A stretch of DNA of 61,704 nucleotides from Bacillota bacterium (GCA_022793795.1 JAAWDM010000057.1:1-61704), one strand, 5' to 3'. Counted from the first letter of the stretch, positions 1 through 10,229 are shown. Numbers and translations are program-made. Notes: generated by a model not told the origin, from the letters alone.

Positions 1-1
1 C

Positions 2-1780
2 CCAGACAGCCCAGACTACACCTACTATGAGGTAACGGATATCGTGGTCAATGGAGAGAGCGTAGGCAGCGATGCAGATAAGCTGAACTTCAAGGAAATA
101 TCGGAAGACACGACGGTAGTGGTCAAGGTAGAGCCAAAGATGCATGATGTAGACCTGTATAAGTATGGACAGGGAAGCATCTCTGCATCCAAGAAGATAT
201 GGCATCTGCAAAACTACAATAACATCACGGCAATACCAGCGCCAGGGTATAAGATTGCCAGGATTGAAGTAGATGGCATAACACTGCTGGATACCAGAGA
301 GGTTATAGCAGAAGTATCGGCAACACCAGAGCAACCGGAACAGGCTGCGGCTGTATATATCATAGAAAAGAATCAGAGCGGAATTGATGCCATTGAAGCC
401 AGAACGGATATTGGGCTCGGCCAAGTATCAGAGGACGGCTTTAAGATGGGCGTTACCGGAGCAGTAGAAGACTATCAGGTACAGGTATACTTTGCCAAGG
501 CAACACAGACCACTATACAAGACCCAGAAAATCCGGATGGACCTCCGATTACCGTGGATGTTGTAGACCCAGTACCGACGCCAGACCAGCTGGCCAGAGT
601 CAGTGTCAAAGGGGAAGGCGGTCCGTTAGAAATCGGAGATGTAAACGGCGATGACAGCTACATGGGCTACTATGATAAAGGCGTCGACGGCAGCGTGACC
701 TGGAAAGTACCGACAGGCTACACAGTAGAGAGCGTAACTGTCAATGGACAGCCAGTGGACGCAGAAGGCGATCAATGGAGCTTTACAGCCATTGAAGAAG
801 ATAAGATGGTCGTCGTAACGCTGAAAAAGGAGGGCGCGACCAATATGCCGCAGAAACCGACTTTCAAGATCAGAACCTATCATATTGATACAGAAATTAG
901 AGGGGGAGGCGGAACCATTAGCGGTGGCAGTGAAGTGAGCGAAGGCGACTGTGCAGTGGTAGCATGGGCTGTGACCGATAGGGAAAACTACGAGGTAAAA
1001 TATGTACTGGTAGACGGAACGGCAATGCCAGAGTTAAAAACCCTTAGCGAAGTCATGCTGCCGGCAGATAGGGATCATAAGGTAGTAGTTGTCATCGACC
1101 AGAAGGGGACGCCAGTGGAGCCTGATCCAGAGATACCGGTACAGGGAGAGATTGAGATTGGCGATGCCGTTGGAAAACCGGGAACGATCATTGAAGTGCC
1201 GGTCATCATCACCTCAAATCAGGGGATTGCGTCATTGAAGCTGGATCTCAGCTATGACAAAACCGCTTTGCAGCTAATAGGCGTCATGGATGGAGAGGAT
1301 TTCGACAACAATTTTTTCCAGAGAATCTCCCAAAATACCAGCGACAAACTGGTGTGGAAGACAGAGCATGTAGCGGCAAACGTGACTGATACCGGAGTTT
1401 TAGCGATTTTGCAGTTCCAGGTTTTAGACACGGCACCTTTAGCGGATTATACGCTGAAAATGACCTGTGACTCCGATAACACTTTGCTTGCCACTGGCGA
1501 GGAGAGAACTTTTAACTGCAAAGAGGCGGTCATTACCGTGATGGATTTCATCTACGGGGATGTCAACGATTCGTCGGATGTTAATATTAACGACGCTGAC
1601 CTTGTGGCAAAATATGTGGCCGGTTGGGCAGCCTATCAGTCTATCAACCGAGCTGCGGCCGATGTGGATTTAAACGGCAAGGTAACCCTTAGAGATGCAG
1701 CCATTATTGCAAGGCATATTGCTGGCTGGGTTGGCTATGAGACCATGCCGAATACCAGCAGACCGTTGCCACTACCATAA
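2..1780 (+). CDS. Cohesin-dockerin surface protein, 5' end outside window
   Basis: The reading frame is open to the left edge, so the N-terminus and any signal peptide are missing. The GTG at 44 is only an internal codon. The visible part begins with beta-rich repeat units, including one around nt 860-1110 with the motif IDTEIRG that recurs in the next gene. A cohesin domain follows at about nt 1141-1540, then a type I dockerin at about nt 1549-1740 with two calcium loops (DVNDSSDVNIND and DVDLNGKVTLRD). The protein ends in MPNTSRPLPLP. Cohesins and dockerins bind each other and assemble extracellular complexes. Having both in one chain suggests a scaffold or polymer subunit. The cell-surface role is inferred from the downstream paralogues. 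The domain calls are firm; ligand and partners are unknown. Confidence 0.85.
   Translation, partial: PDSPDYTYYEVTDIVVNGESVGSDADKLNFKEISEDTTVVVKVEPKMHDVDLYKYGQGSISASKKIWHLQNYNNITAIPAPGYKIARIEVDGITLLDTREVIAEVSATPEQPEQAAAVYIIEKNQSGIDAIEARTDIGLGQVSEDGFKMGVTGAVEDYQVQVYFAKATQTTIQDPENPDGPPITVDVVDPVPTPDQLARVSVKGEGGPLEIGDVNGDDSYMGYYDKGVDGSVTWKVPTGYTVESVTVNGQPVDAEGDQWSFTAIEEDKMVVVTLKKEGATNMPQKPTFKIRTYHIDTEIRGGGGTISGGSEVSEGDCAVVAWAVTDRENYEVKYVLVDGTAMPELKTLSEVMLPADRDHKVVVVIDQKGTPVEPDPEIPVQGEIEIGDAVGKPGTIIEVPVIITSNQGIASLKLDLSYDKTALQLIGVMDGEDFDNNFFQRISQNTSDKLVWKTEHVAANVTDTGVLAILQFQVLDTAPLADYTLKMTCDSDNTLLATGEERTFNCKEAVITVMDFIYGDVNDSSDVNINDADLVAKYVAGWAAYQSINRAAADVDLNGKVTLRDAAIIARHIAGWVGYETMPNTSRPLPLP
1549..1640 (+). 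repeat. Dockerin-encoding DNA repeat, copy a
   Basis: This stretch encoding the first half of the dockerin is nearly identical at the DNA level to 2649-2740 and clearly similar to 8435-8525. Third-position differences are few between copies a and b, which points to recent duplication or gene conversion among the three genes. Confidence 0.8.
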
Positions 1781-1798
1781 CAGGAGGTTTCATAAGCT

Positions 1799-2887
1799 AT
1801 GAAAAGGATAGAGAGATGTAGAAGATGCTGTGCTGTTTTGCTGGTTGTGATGATGGTTATGGTCTTAACCGCCAGTCCTGCCGTAGCCCAGGAAACCAAT
1901 CCAACACCAGATAAGAGCAGCTATACGAAAACTACCTACCGCATCGATACAGAGATTCGAGGCGCAGCGGGAACCATTACAGGTGCAAGAGAAGTTGTGG
2001 AAGGAGATACGGCAGTAGTGACATGGGCCGTCGCCGATCCGGAACGCTACGAAGTAAAATATGTGCTGGTAGATGGAGAGGTGATGCCGGAGTTAAGAAC
2101 CCTTAGCGAAGTGACGTTGTTGGCGGATAAAGACCATAAGGTAACGGTCATCATCGATCAAAAATCAGGGACGACCGTGCCGACCAATCCGATCGTACCG
2201 CCGACCAATCCAACTGACCCGACGGATCCGGAGATACCAGTTCAGGGACAGGTTACATTAAAGGATGGAATCGTTAAAACAGGAAATACCATTCAGATAC
2301 CAATCGTTATCACAGAGAATCAGGGAATCGCTTCCCTGAAATTGAATCTGGAATACGATAAAACCGCATTACAGCTGGTAAATACCATTGCAGGCGATGG
2401 TTTTGATGGGGAAGTATTCAAAAGAATTTCTCAGGATGCCAGCGATATATTGGTGTGGCAGACGGAAAAATTAGGGACTAACGTCAATGGAACCGGAACT
2501 CTGGCAATTTTAGAGTTTCAGGCGCCAGAGGATGCACAGACTGGAGATTACACCATCAAGATAACCTGCGATTCCGACAATACTCTGACAGCCGACGGCG
2601 AGGAAAAAACTTTCACTTGCACCGACGGAGTTGTTACGGTGGTAGATTTTATCTATGGCGATGTCAACGATTCGTCGGATGTCAATATTAACGACGCTGA
2701 CCTTGTGGCAAAATATGTTGCCGGTTGGGCGGCTTATCAGAATATCAATTTGGATGCAGCCGATGTGGACTTAAACGGAAAAGTAACCCTTAGAGATGCA
2801 GCCATTATCTCAAGACATGTTGCCGGCTGGGAAGGTTATGAAAACATGCCGAACACTGCCGACCCACTGCCGCTGCCGGGGAATTAG
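1799..2887 (+). CDS. Secreted minimal cohesin-dockerin protein
   Basis: This 362-residue protein opens with a basic N-terminus, a hydrophobic core and an Ala-X-Ala-type cleavage region (SPAVAQ) typical of Sec signal peptides. It then has one IDTEIRG-type beta domain (about residues 40-125), a Pro/Thr-rich linker with repeated NPT units, a cohesin (about 148-282) and a dockerin (about 285-350) with the tail MPNTADPLPLPGN. AGGAGG at 1782-1787 precedes the ATG. It looks like a duplicate of the C-terminal half of the upstream gene with its own signal peptide, 18 bases downstream and probably cotranscribed. It is the smallest unit holding both interaction modules, so it could link or extend larger assemblies. 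That role is inference; the modules are seen directly. Confidence 0.88.
   Translation: MKRIERCRRCCAVLLVVMMVMVLTASPAVAQETNPTPDKSSYTKTTYRIDTEIRGAAGTITGAREVVEGDTAVVTWAVADPERYEVKYVLVDGEVMPELRTLSEVTLLADKDHKVTVIIDQKSGTTVPTNPIVPPTNPTDPTDPEIPVQGQVTLKDGIVKTGNTIQIPIVITENQGIASLKLNLEYDKTALQLVNTIAGDGFDGEVFKRISQDASDILVWQTEKLGTNVNGTGTLAILEFQAPEDAQTGDYTIKITCDSDNTLTADGEEKTFTCTDGVVTVVDFIYGDVNDSSDVNINDADLVAKYVAGWAAYQNINLDAADVDLNGKVTLRDAAIISRHVAGWEGYENMPNTADPLPLPGN
2649..2740 (+). repeat. Dockerin-encoding DNA repeat, copy b
   Basis: Near-identical counterpart of 1549-1640 on the same strand. Homologous exchange between copies a and b would delete or duplicate the intervening 1.1 kb and fuse the two genes in frame. 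Confidence 0.8.
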
Positions 2888-2944
2888 AGGCAGGACAGCA
2901 AAGCGGCAACCAGGTTGCAGCCCTGAAGCTGCAATGGAAGGATT

Positions 2945-5900
2945 ATGGAAAGGAAAAGTGGGAACATGAAGCGGAAAGTAATCAGTATTGTAATCTGCAT
3001 CGCCATGCTGGCAGTCATGATGCCGACCAGCGCATTTGGGGCTAGCAAAGGCGATTATGTCACAGGTGTATGCGGCCCAGAGGCCACCTATATCTTTAAC
3101 GAACAGACCAGAGAGCTGCAGATTAACGGCAGCGGTGAAGTAACGGTGGCTCCATGGATGAGTGATGGAACGGCAAACAAAATTCGGACGCTGAGAATAG
3201 GGCGCGGGATTACCAATGTGACGGGATCTGGGGTTTGGTTTCTGGCTGCTCTCCCTCAACTGAATGATATTCAGGTAGAGACAGGGAACCAACGTTACAC
3301 TTCGGTAAGCGGTGTTCTGTTCAGCCGTGATATGACCCAATTATTGCAGTTCCCACGCAGCAAATATGTGGGTTCCTATGAGATCCCTGGGACCGTAACA
3401 ACTTTGGGAGGCAGCGGTGATTATGGATGTTTTACGGCATTTGAGAATTGTGGACAGGTTTATGACATTACAATACCTGGAAGTTTGCTCAACGGTGTTA
3501 ATTATATAAATTTGAGCGCCAAAAGCGTTAGCTGGTTTACTGTGGATTCAGAGAATCCTTTATATACTTCGGTGAATGGCATCATCTTTAGTAAAGACGG
3601 GAGAACATTGCAGCAGTTTCCGAGAAATAAAGGAGGCAGCTATACTGTACCGGATACCGTTGGGATTATCGGTTGTGGCGCCTTTAATAATTGCCGTTTA
3701 ACCAGCGTAACATTTGCAAATCCAGCAGGAATTGAAGAAATTCAAGGCAGTGCCTTTTTGGGATGTTTTAATTTGAAAAGCATCGAAATACCATCGGGAA
3801 TCATAAAGCTGGAAGACAGCGCTTTTAGCGGATGCTATTCTTTGCAGAACGTTGCATTTAGCGGGACGAAATTAAAAGAGATTGCGAATGGTACATTTTT
3901 TAATTGTAATTCCTTAGCGGAAATCACCCTTCCTACAGGTGTGACAAAGCTGGGTTCAAATGCCTTTGCATCTTGTGAAAAACTTGAAAAGGTTGTTTTG
4001 CCGGACACCATTACTGACATGGGAAGCGGTGTTTTTAGGGGATGCAATGCCTTAACAACCGTAAATATTCCTGGAGGAATTAGTTCCATACCGCAATACA
4101 TGTTTGCTAATTGCTATCTTCTGGAAGAAATCAGAATTCCTTCTAATATTACATATATAGACTGTTGGGCCTTTGAAAACTGCGATGGACTGGAATCTAT
4201 TGAACTTCCGGCCAATATTAGAATCGGCGACTGTGCATTTCAAGGGTGCAGGAAACTGGAATCCATCATCATGTACAATGGAGGCGGCATTCAGGTAGGC
4301 GGAAGTTCCTTTAAAGGTTGTACTTCACTGAAGGCTGTTACGTTAAGTTCAGGCATGACTACCATAGTCGATTCAGCCTTTGCAGGCTGTACAGCTCTGG
4401 AAACGGTCAACATTCCCAACACAGTTACAAAGATTTCAGATAATGCTTTTAATGGATGCACATCTCTTACTGCAATGGATATTCCTAATTCAGTGAAAGA
4501 AATTGGAAGCTATGCATTTGATGGGTGTACTTCACTGATGGATGTTACCTTGGGAAACGGTGTAGAGACTATCGGATATGGGGCATTTAGAGATTGCAGA
4601 TATCTGGACACCATTCAGATTCCAGGAACAGTAAGCCACATTGGAGGACAGGCGTTTTATAATTGTACTTCCCTGGAAGATATTACCCTGGGAAATGGAA
4701 TATTGGGAATTGGAAGCGGTGCATTTGAAGGCTGCAAATCCCTTGTCACAGTGGCGCTTCCATCTTCCATAACAAGTATTGGATACAATGCCTTTAGAGA
4801 CTGTAGTTCTCTCACATCGGTGAATATTCCAAGCAGAATTACAGTGATTGCCAACGGTACATTTGCAGGTTGTAGCTCTTTAAAAACCATTACGATTCCA
4901 TCCTCTGTAACCGCTATTGGTGGCTATGCTTTTGAGAATTGCAGTTCGCTGAAAAGCATCAATCTGCCTGCAGGAATTACCGCTATCAACTATGGCGTTT
5001 TTAGAGGGTGTTCGTCGCTGACCTCTGTGAATCTGCCAGGTAGCGTTACCTATATCGGAACAAGGGCCTTTGAAGGATGCGCGTCTTTAAAGTCCATCTA
5101 TATTCCGGCCAGCGTTACGAGGATTAAAAGCTATAGTTTTGTCAATTCTGGACTGACATCGGTAACCGGCATGACCAGTGTGGCAGATATAGAACATGGG
5201 GCATTTATGGGATGCAGCGAGCTGACATCCTTCACATTGCCAGACACCCTGAAAAATTTTGGGAACAGCGCTTTTGAGAATTGCGAAAAGCTGGAGAGCG
5301 TAATCATTCCGTCCAATGTAACCCGCATTCCGTGGAAGGGCTTTGCAGGCTGCAGCAGCTTGAAAACCGTAACTTTGCGTCAGGGACTGACGGAAATCGT
5401 CTCCCATGCATTTAATGGATGTGCTGCCTTGGAAAGCATCAATCTTCCATCCAGTGTAAAATCCATCGGAAGATATACCTTTGCTAATTGTACAAATTTA
5501 AAGAGCATAAATTTCCCGTCTGGTCTTACTGCCATAAAGATGGGAGCCTTTGAAAACTGTGTGAACTTGAAGACAGCCGTTCTTCCTGCTTCCTTGACCA
5601 ATCTGGGCACAGGGGCTTTTAAAAATTCCGGTTTGCAACAGGTCAACGTACCTTCAACGATTCTGAGAATCAGAAAGGAAACCTTTAAGGGTACCCAGTT
5701 GACTTCAGTGACGGTACCGGCTACTGTTCGTGAAATGGGATACGCAGCATTTGCAGATTGTGTGAACCTAACCAATGTGACGGTTTCGCCGAGCGTGGAG
5801 AGAATTTCCACATACACATTTGCAAACTGCTCGAATTTGACCAGCGTAACGCTGCCACAGAATTTACGCAGCATAGGACGCTCTGCATTCTATAATTGTA

Positions 5901-8674
5901 CGGCTTTAAATACTTTAACACTGCCGACAACCTTACAGACATTGGGCAATTATGCCTTTATGGATTGCAGCGCATTGGATGGGATTACACTTCCGCAGAA
6001 TTTAGTCAGCATGGGACATGGCGTATTTAACGGATGCAGTTCTTTAAGCGCCATGGCAGTGCCAGAAAAGATTAAAATCCTTCCGTGGGGAACCTTTGCA
6101 GGCTGCTCGAATTTAGCCAGCGTAACGCTGCCGCAGAGATTGACGGAAGTAGAAGGAAGCGCATTTTCAGGCTGCACGGCCTTAAATCACATCACGCTTC
6201 CTCAAACCGTATCGAAAATTGGGTATAGCGCCTTTGCAGGCAGCGGACTGCATGAAATTACCATTCCAAACAGGGTAGAGTGGATTCAGGATGGCGCCTT
6301 TGCAGATTGTGCGAACCTGACCAGCGTTACTTTACCGGAGGGTATAATAGGGATTGGCTGGAGCGCCTTTAATGGATGTACGGCTTTGAGCGCCATCGTA
6401 TTGCCGCAGACTGTTTCCTACATAGGCAGATATGCTTTTGCAAACTGCACAGCTTTAACCAATATTACGCTGCCTCAAGGCATGGAGACCATAGATAAAC
6501 GTGCCTTTGAAAATTGTACAGGGCTTACCAGTATCAATCTGCCCGCTAACCTGACCAAACTGGGAGGAGCAGCCTTCAGCGGCTCCGGCTTACAGCAGAT
6601 TGAGATACCGCAAGGGCTTTACGAAATTAAACCGGAGACCTTTGCGGGCACGAAACTGACAGCGGTCAGCTTACCGGACACCATAAGAGAAATAGGCTAC
6701 AGCGCCTTCCGTGGTTGTGAAAATTTGCAGAGCGTTCAGCTTTCTGCAGGTATCGGTGCAGGAGCATTTGCAGACTGTCCGAATTTAGAGGATGTCCATA
6801 TTACAATCGGCGAATTGCAGATGGGCTATAACATCCAGGCGAGAGCTTTTGAAAACTGTACTTCCTTTAAGGCCATCACCATACCGCAGTCACAGACCTA
6901 TTCCTATGTTTATCTGAACCGAGATGCTTTTGCAGGGGTTTCTGATTTGCAGGTTACGTTAGAAGCTGTGAACAAGCTATGGATCAGCGATGGAGCATTT
7001 GATTCCAGCGCAAAAATCAAAATGAAGTGCAATGTGGAAAATCAGGATATGCGAGATTCTCTCATGGCAAAATACGACGTATTTTTGGATCATCAATTTG
7101 TAAATGGAACCTGCATCTATTGTCATGCTGTGGAGGGGGCCATTGAGTCATCAAAATATGGGGATCAGGTTATCCGTTATCCATTAGGCCAGGAAAGGTA
7201 CCTGCTCTTCAACAAATCCACGGGCCAGATTACCGGTCTGTCCTGGTTTGACACGCCGATTACCGAGGCTCACATTCCTGCATCCATAGACAATATTCCT
7301 GTCACAGGCATTGCAGCAAACGCCTTTAGAAACGAAAAGGATTTGCGGGCAGTTACCATGGGAGCAGGCATTACCACCATCGGCGCGGGAGCCTTTGCAG
7401 GCAGCGGCATCCAGTCCATCACCATTCCGGACGGTGTTACGGTGATTCCTGGAAATGCTTTCAATAACACACCGCTGACCTCCATAACTTTGCCGATTTC
7501 AGCAGAGTTTACAGCAGGATTTAATAACGTACCGACCCTTACCAGCTTTACCTTTACCGGCGGAGACGGTGAGGCCGTAGACTATGACTCGACCACATAC
7601 AAATATACGCCGTGGTACAAAAACAGGGCGAAAAATATAACCGTTACCCTAAAGGCTGGCATTACCCGCATCGGCGACTACATGTTTGCCGGACAGCAGG
7701 TAACCAGCTACACCCTGCCAGCCTCCATAGAGGAGATCGGAGACAATGCATTTTACAGAAACAAGAAGCTGACCAGAGTGACCATGCAGGAGGGTGTGAA
7801 GAGAATCGGCTATGAAGCCTTTGCAGGCTGCGAGGCTCTGAAGACCATAACCCTTCCAACCACTTTGCAAAACATGAAGCACGACTCCTTTGAGGGCGCT
7901 GAGGAGTTGGTGGCCACGGTGTATGCCAATACCTATGCCAAGACTGCCGCAGCAAAATATGGGGTAGCCTATCGGGTGAACATCAATGGGCCTGTGGTGC
8001 AGCCAGAGGAAAATCCAGACGTCAGCGGCCAGGGCGAAGTGGAGCTGAAAAACGTCTATGGGAAAAAGGGCAAGACCATCGAAGTGCCAATAGTCGTGAC
8101 TGTTAACCCAGGGGTTGCATCCCTGAAGCTGGACTTGAACTACGACAGAACAACCCTGGAGCTGGTAAATACCATTGACGGAGATGACTTTGACGTTAGC
8201 CGTTTTGCAAGGATTTCCCAAGATACCAGCAATAAACTGGTGTGGAAGACGGAAAACATGGCAACAAACGTGACCAGCACCGGAACTCTGGCAATTCTGG
8301 AATTTAAGATAAAGGAAACCACAGCCACAGGGGATTACACCATTCAGATGACCTGCGACAGCGCCAATACATTGGTGGCTTCCGGCCAGAGGCGAGTATT
8401 TAACTGCCAAAGCGCCGCTATTTCTGTAGTGGACTTTATCTACGGCGATGTCAACGATTCGTCGGATGTAAATATCAACGATGCCGATTACCTGGCAAAA
8501 TATATAGCCGGCTGGGTTGCTTATCAGGCCATCAATATGAAGGCTGCCGATGTGGATTTAGACAACAGTGCAACCTTAAGAGACGCGGCTATCATCGCAC
8601 GACACGTGGCAGGCTGGGATGGCTATGAGGTTATGCCAAACACCGCCGACCCGCTGCCTCTGCCGGGGAAATAA
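2945..8674 (+). CDS. Giant BspA-type leucine-rich repeat protein with cohesin and dockerin
   Basis: This is a secreted protein of about 1,909 residues. The signal peptide runs from MKRKVIS to TSAFG-A. ATG 2945 has GGAAGG upstream, while ATG 2966 would start directly at the signal peptide and is an alternative. Residues about 60-1320 and 1400-1680 are tandem LRR_5/BspA repeats of roughly 23 residues with the recurring pattern I..AF.GC.SL..I.LP. A CIYC motif lies between the two blocks near residue 1395. A cohesin (about 1690-1828) and a dockerin (about 1830-1895) close the protein, with the same PLPLPGK tail as its neighbours. BspA repeats typically bind host or matrix proteins. No catalytic domain is visible, so I read this as a large adhesive or structural surface protein joined to an assembly through its C-terminus. 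Confidence 0.9.
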   Translation: MERKSGNMKRKVISIVICIAMLAVMMPTSAFGASKGDYVTGVCGPEATYIFNEQTRELQINGSGEVTVAPWMSDGTANKIRTLRIGRGITNVTGSGVWFLAALPQLNDIQVETGNQRYTSVSGVLFSRDMTQLLQFPRSKYVGSYEIPGTVTTLGGSGDYGCFTAFENCGQVYDITIPGSLLNGVNYINLSAKSVSWFTVDSENPLYTSVNGIIFSKDGRTLQQFPRNKGGSYTVPDTVGIIGCGAFNNCRLTSVTFANPAGIEEIQGSAFLGCFNLKSIEIPSGIIKLEDSAFSGCYSLQNVAFSGTKLKEIANGTFFNCNSLAEITLPTGVTKLGSNAFASCEKLEKVVLPDTITDMGSGVFRGCNALTTVNIPGGISSIPQYMFANCYLLEEIRIPSNITYIDCWAFENCDGLESIELPANIRIGDCAFQGCRKLESIIMYNGGGIQVGGSSFKGCTSLKAVTLSSGMTTIVDSAFAGCTALETVNIPNTVTKISDNAFNGCTSLTAMDIPNSVKEIGSYAFDGCTSLMDVTLGNGVETIGYGAFRDCRYLDTIQIPGTVSHIGGQAFYNCTSLEDITLGNGILGIGSGAFEGCKSLVTVALPSSITSIGYNAFRDCSSLTSVNIPSRITVIANGTFAGCSSLKTITIPSSVTAIGGYAFENCSSLKSINLPAGITAINYGVFRGCSSLTSVNLPGSVTYIGTRAFEGCASLKSIYIPASVTRIKSYSFVNSGLTSVTGMTSVADIEHGAFMGCSELTSFTLPDTLKNFGNSAFENCEKLESVIIPSNVTRIPWKGFAGCSSLKTVTLRQGLTEIVSHAFNGCAALESINLPSSVKSIGRYTFANCTNLKSINFPSGLTAIKMGAFENCVNLKTAVLPASLTNLGTGAFKNSGLQQVNVPSTILRIRKETFKGTQLTSVTVPATVREMGYAAFADCVNLTNVTVSPSVERISTYTFANCSNLTSVTLPQNLRSIGRSAFYNCTALNTLTLPTTLQTLGNYAFMDCSALDGITLPQNLVSMGHGVFNGCSSLSAMAVPEKIKILPWGTFAGCSNLASVTLPQRLTEVEGSAFSGCTALNHITLPQTVSKIGYSAFAGSGLHEITIPNRVEWIQDGAFADCANLTSVTLPEGIIGIGWSAFNGCTALSAIVLPQTVSYIGRYAFANCTALTNITLPQGMETIDKRAFENCTGLTSINLPANLTKLGGAAFSGSGLQQIEIPQGLYEIKPETFAGTKLTAVSLPDTIREIGYSAFRGCENLQSVQLSAGIGAGAFADCPNLEDVHITIGELQMGYNIQARAFENCTSFKAITIPQSQTYSYVYLNRDAFAGVSDLQVTLEAVNKLWISDGAFDSSAKIKMKCNVENQDMRDSLMAKYDVFLDHQFVNGTCIYCHAVEGAIESSKYGDQVIRYPLGQERYLLFNKSTGQITGLSWFDTPITEAHIPASIDNIPVTGIAANAFRNEKDLRAVTMGAGITTIGAGAFAGSGIQSITIPDGVTVIPGNAFNNTPLTSITLPISAEFTAGFNNVPTLTSFTFTGGDGEAVDYDSTTYKYTPWYKNRAKNITVTLKAGITRIGDYMFAGQQVTSYTLPASIEEIGDNAFYRNKKLTRVTMQEGVKRIGYEAFAGCEALKTITLPTTLQNMKHDSFEGAEELVATVYANTYAKTAAAKYGVAYRVNINGPVVQPEENPDVSGQGEVELKNVYGKKGKTIEVPIVVTVNPGVASLKLDLNYDRTTLELVNTIDGDDFDVSRFARISQDTSNKLVWKTENMATNVTSTGTLAILEFKIKETTATGDYTIQMTCDSANTLVASGQRRVFNCQSAAISVVDFIYGDVNDSSDVNINDADYLAKYIAGWVAYQAINMKAADVDLDNSATLRDAAIIARHVAGWDGYEVMPNTADPLPLPGK
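8435..8525 (+). repeat. Dockerin-encoding DNA repeat, copy c
   Basis: Third member of the dockerin DNA repeat family, more diverged than copies a (1549-1640) and b (2649-2740), but with the core coding for GDVNDSSDVNIND kept almost unchanged. Confidence 0.7.
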
Positions 8675-8720
8675 GAGGATCATATTGCTATTTGTTGGTG
8701 AGAAGAAAAGGGGATGCCCT

Positions 8721-10229
8721 ATGAAGAGTCAAAAGGAAAAGAACTCAAAAGAAATTAAAAAAAAGTTGCGTTTCGTAACTGCCTATATTTTGTCGATTTT
8801 TATTGTTGTAAGTAGTTTTCTGCCGGCCCTCGGACTGGCAGAGGCTGCTTATGGCAGCGTGGATTGCCAGCTTACTGGGAGTATTGTGCAGAGCGAAAAT
8901 CAGATACAGCTGACCATTTCTTTGCAAAACACCGGCGATTATCTGGATGGTCTTCAATTCAATGTGGGCTATGATCGAAATGCGTTTACACTGAGCGCAG
9001 TGGAGGACAAAGGACTGATTGGAACCAATTCCCAGTTTAGCGCAACTAAAGAAATCAACCCATATTTTTGTTCCTGGTATGTGGGAAGCGGTCCACAGCC
9101 TGCAGAAACGCAGGGTGATTTAGTAACTTTGATTTTTTCAGTGAAAGCTGGAGCAGAAAAGAAAGTCTATTCCTTTACTGTTCGAGAAGCAACAGGCTAT
9201 CGCAATATTGTTCAAACCGTAGGCGGAAAACAGCAGGTAGTCGAGAGCAAAGTACGGCTAAACGGGATTGATGTGAATTATGAGTTGGAAGGCAGTAATT
9301 CAATCATCGAATATACAGATGGCGTGACTGGCGGAGCTATCTATTTTGATACAAATACAGGAACGATTGTTGACTGCGATGAAGAGGTAACCAATGTAGT
9401 TTTGCCGAAAGAGATAGCAGGAGTAGCAGTACAGTCAATTGGACAGGAAGCGTTTATGTGGTGTAATTTGTCCAGTATTGAGATTCCCAATAGTGTAACC
9501 AGTATTGGAGAATGTGCGTTTTGGGAATGCATCGATTTGGCTAGAGTAAAGATTCCAGATAGTGTGACGGAAATAAGTGCAGGTGCATTCGGAGATTGTT
9601 GGAACTTGGATAACGTTAAACTTCCTGCTAATACCACGAAGATAGAAGAGCAGGCATTCACAGGATGCAGAAACCTAACTAGTATTACAATACCTGGAAA
9701 AGTAGCATATATAGGGGAGGATGCGTTTCGAGGCTGTCACGGATTAAAGAAGGTTACGATCCAGCAAGGGGTAGATACCATTGGGGATGGAGCATTTGCC
9801 GGCTGCAGAAGTTTGGATAGTGTGACAATTCCTAATAGCGTTACAAATATTGAGGCTAATGCATTTTGGGGATGTGGCAGTCTAACTGACATTACAATTT
9901 CAGAAAATGTAACTGCAATTGGTAGTAACGCATTTGGCCAATGCGATAATCTGACGATCAGTGGGAAAAAGGGTTCTTTTGTAGAAAATTACGCACATGA
10001 AAATGCAATTTCGTTTAAGGAAGGACTTATGGGAAAACCAGGAGATGTCAATGGAGATGGGAAAGTCAATGTAACAGACATCAATATTATTAGACTTAAT
10101 ATTTTGGGACGTAGAGAGCTTACTCCTTTGCAGAGGGAAGTTGCAGATGTAAATCATGACGGAAAAATAAATGTTACCGATATTAACCTTATTAGACTTA
10201 ATATTTTAGGACGCAGAGAGCTTGTATAA
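8721..10229 (+). CDS. Secreted LRR protein with N-terminal cohesin and C-terminal dockerin (second type)
   Basis: The start is set at ATG 8721, seven bases after AAGGGGA. Upstream in-frame codons overlap the previous gene and lack a ribosome site. A charged N-terminus and a hydrophobic segment give a signal peptide ending near residue 44. A cohesin-like domain occupies about residues 46-195, followed by about nine BspA-type LRRs (about 205-430) and a dockerin (about 443-502). The dockerin loops are DVNGDGKVNVTD and DVNHDGKINVTD, so both halves carry the same residues at the positions that usually set cohesin specificity. This differs from genes 1-3. Module order is also reversed, with the cohesin first. 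It probably belongs to the same assembly but uses another interaction type. Confidence 0.86.
   Translation: MKSQKEKNSKEIKKKLRFVTAYILSIFIVVSSFLPALGLAEAAYGSVDCQLTGSIVQSENQIQLTISLQNTGDYLDGLQFNVGYDRNAFTLSAVEDKGLIGTNSQFSATKEINPYFCSWYVGSGPQPAETQGDLVTLIFSVKAGAEKKVYSFTVREATGYRNIVQTVGGKQQVVESKVRLNGIDVNYELEGSNSIIEYTDGVTGGAIYFDTNTGTIVDCDEEVTNVVLPKEIAGVAVQSIGQEAFMWCNLSSIEIPNSVTSIGECAFWECIDLARVKIPDSVTEISAGAFGDCWNLDNVKLPANTTKIEEQAFTGCRNLTSITIPGKVAYIGEDAFRGCHGLKKVTIQQGVDTIGDGAFAGCRSLDSVTIPNSVTNIEANAFWGCGSLTDITISENVTAIGSNAFGQCDNLTISGKKGSFVENYAHENAISFKEGLMGKPGDVNGDGKVNVTDINIIRLNILGRRELTPLQREVADVNHDGKINVTDINLIRLNILGRRELV

Noticed and set aside
1723-1780. Possible LPXTG-type sorting signal in the NTSRPLPLP tail
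   Set aside because: There is no LPXTG motif, and no hydrophobic helix or basic end follows.
7649-8410. Long antisense open frame of about 250 codons opposite the giant LRR gene
   Set aside because: It is a shadow of a repetitive, codon-biased gene. Its product has low-complexity composition with no domain, and it has no ribosome site.
2945-8674. LRR repeat DNA as a CRISPR-like or tandem satellite array
   Set aside because: The periodicity is at the protein level, about 23 residues with varied DNA. It is coding throughout without spacers.
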